From a bacterium (GTDB taxonomy: Bacteria > Patescibacteriota > Minisyncoccia > UBA6257 > Colwellbacteraceae), in contig JAJZPD010000018.1 in NCBI GenBank assembly GCA_021811305.1, forward strand, positions 1-13,597: DNA of 13,597 nucleotides, read 5' to 3'. Positions 13,596 to 13,597 of the stretch are shown here, piece after piece. Positions within the stretch are counted from its first letter, which is position 1. Each line of letters opens with the position of its first letter. Under the pieces are notes generated by a model. It was not told where the DNA came from and did not search any database. It saw only the letters and a list, made by a program, of their open reading frames with translations. The translations under genes and the position numbers were made by a program.

Positions 13596-13597
13596 AG

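Overview
This window looks like part of a Candidate Phyla Radiation (Patescibacteria, probably Parcubacteria-like) chromosome. The assignment is an inference from gene style, not from a marker gene. The pointers are secreted proteins with lamin-tail domains, a solitary winged-helix protein with a Cas2-like C-terminus, an Ig-like surface protein with a Gly/Thr and Thr-Pro linker, tightly packed genes with overlaps, and few Shine-Dalgarno sequences. No rRNA, tRNA, CRISPR array, transposase or phage gene was found, and no gene-free stretch exceeds about 210 bases.

Layout, left to right. A GAPDH gene (1086-2108, minus) is followed 3 bases later by a polytopic membrane protein (51-1082, minus). 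Next comes the only plus-strand gene (2310-3557), a secreted protein ending in a copper-amine-oxidase-N-type stalk domain. It has its own consensus-like promoter, a hairpin at the 5' end of its transcript, a strong ribosome binding site and a strong hairpin after the stop. Everything to the right is on the minus strand. A small membrane-anchored protein (4804-5355) overlaps a secreted Ig-like protein (3621-4817). A DUF192 protein (5435-5806) and a SpoU/TrmH RNA methyltransferase (5927-6442) follow. Then comes a 1554-residue secreted protein (6492-11156) that joins a zinc-dependent phospholipase C-like domain to three lamin-tail domains, Fn3-like regions and a C-terminal beta domain. A second small membrane-anchored protein (11135-11662) overlaps its start. 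The right end holds a wHTH/Cas2-fold protein (11872-12396), an AhpF-like thioredoxin-disulfide reductase (12438-13355) and a glutaredoxin-like protein (13359-13595).

How the genes work together. Much of the window (the genes at 2310-5355 and 6492-11662) encodes envelope or exported proteins. In two places a small one-membrane-segment protein is translated just ahead of, and overlapping, a much larger secreted protein. The glutaredoxin and reductase form a redox pair. GAPDH is core glycolysis.

The most unusual non-coding signal is a pair of about 52-base structured repeats (5868-5919 and 11735-11786). They share an identical 22-base left part and an 8-bp outer stem. The inner stem differs in sequence but still folds in each. 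Both lie in the same orientation just upstream of minus-strand genes, and in one case a plausible promoter -35 lies in the shared flank.
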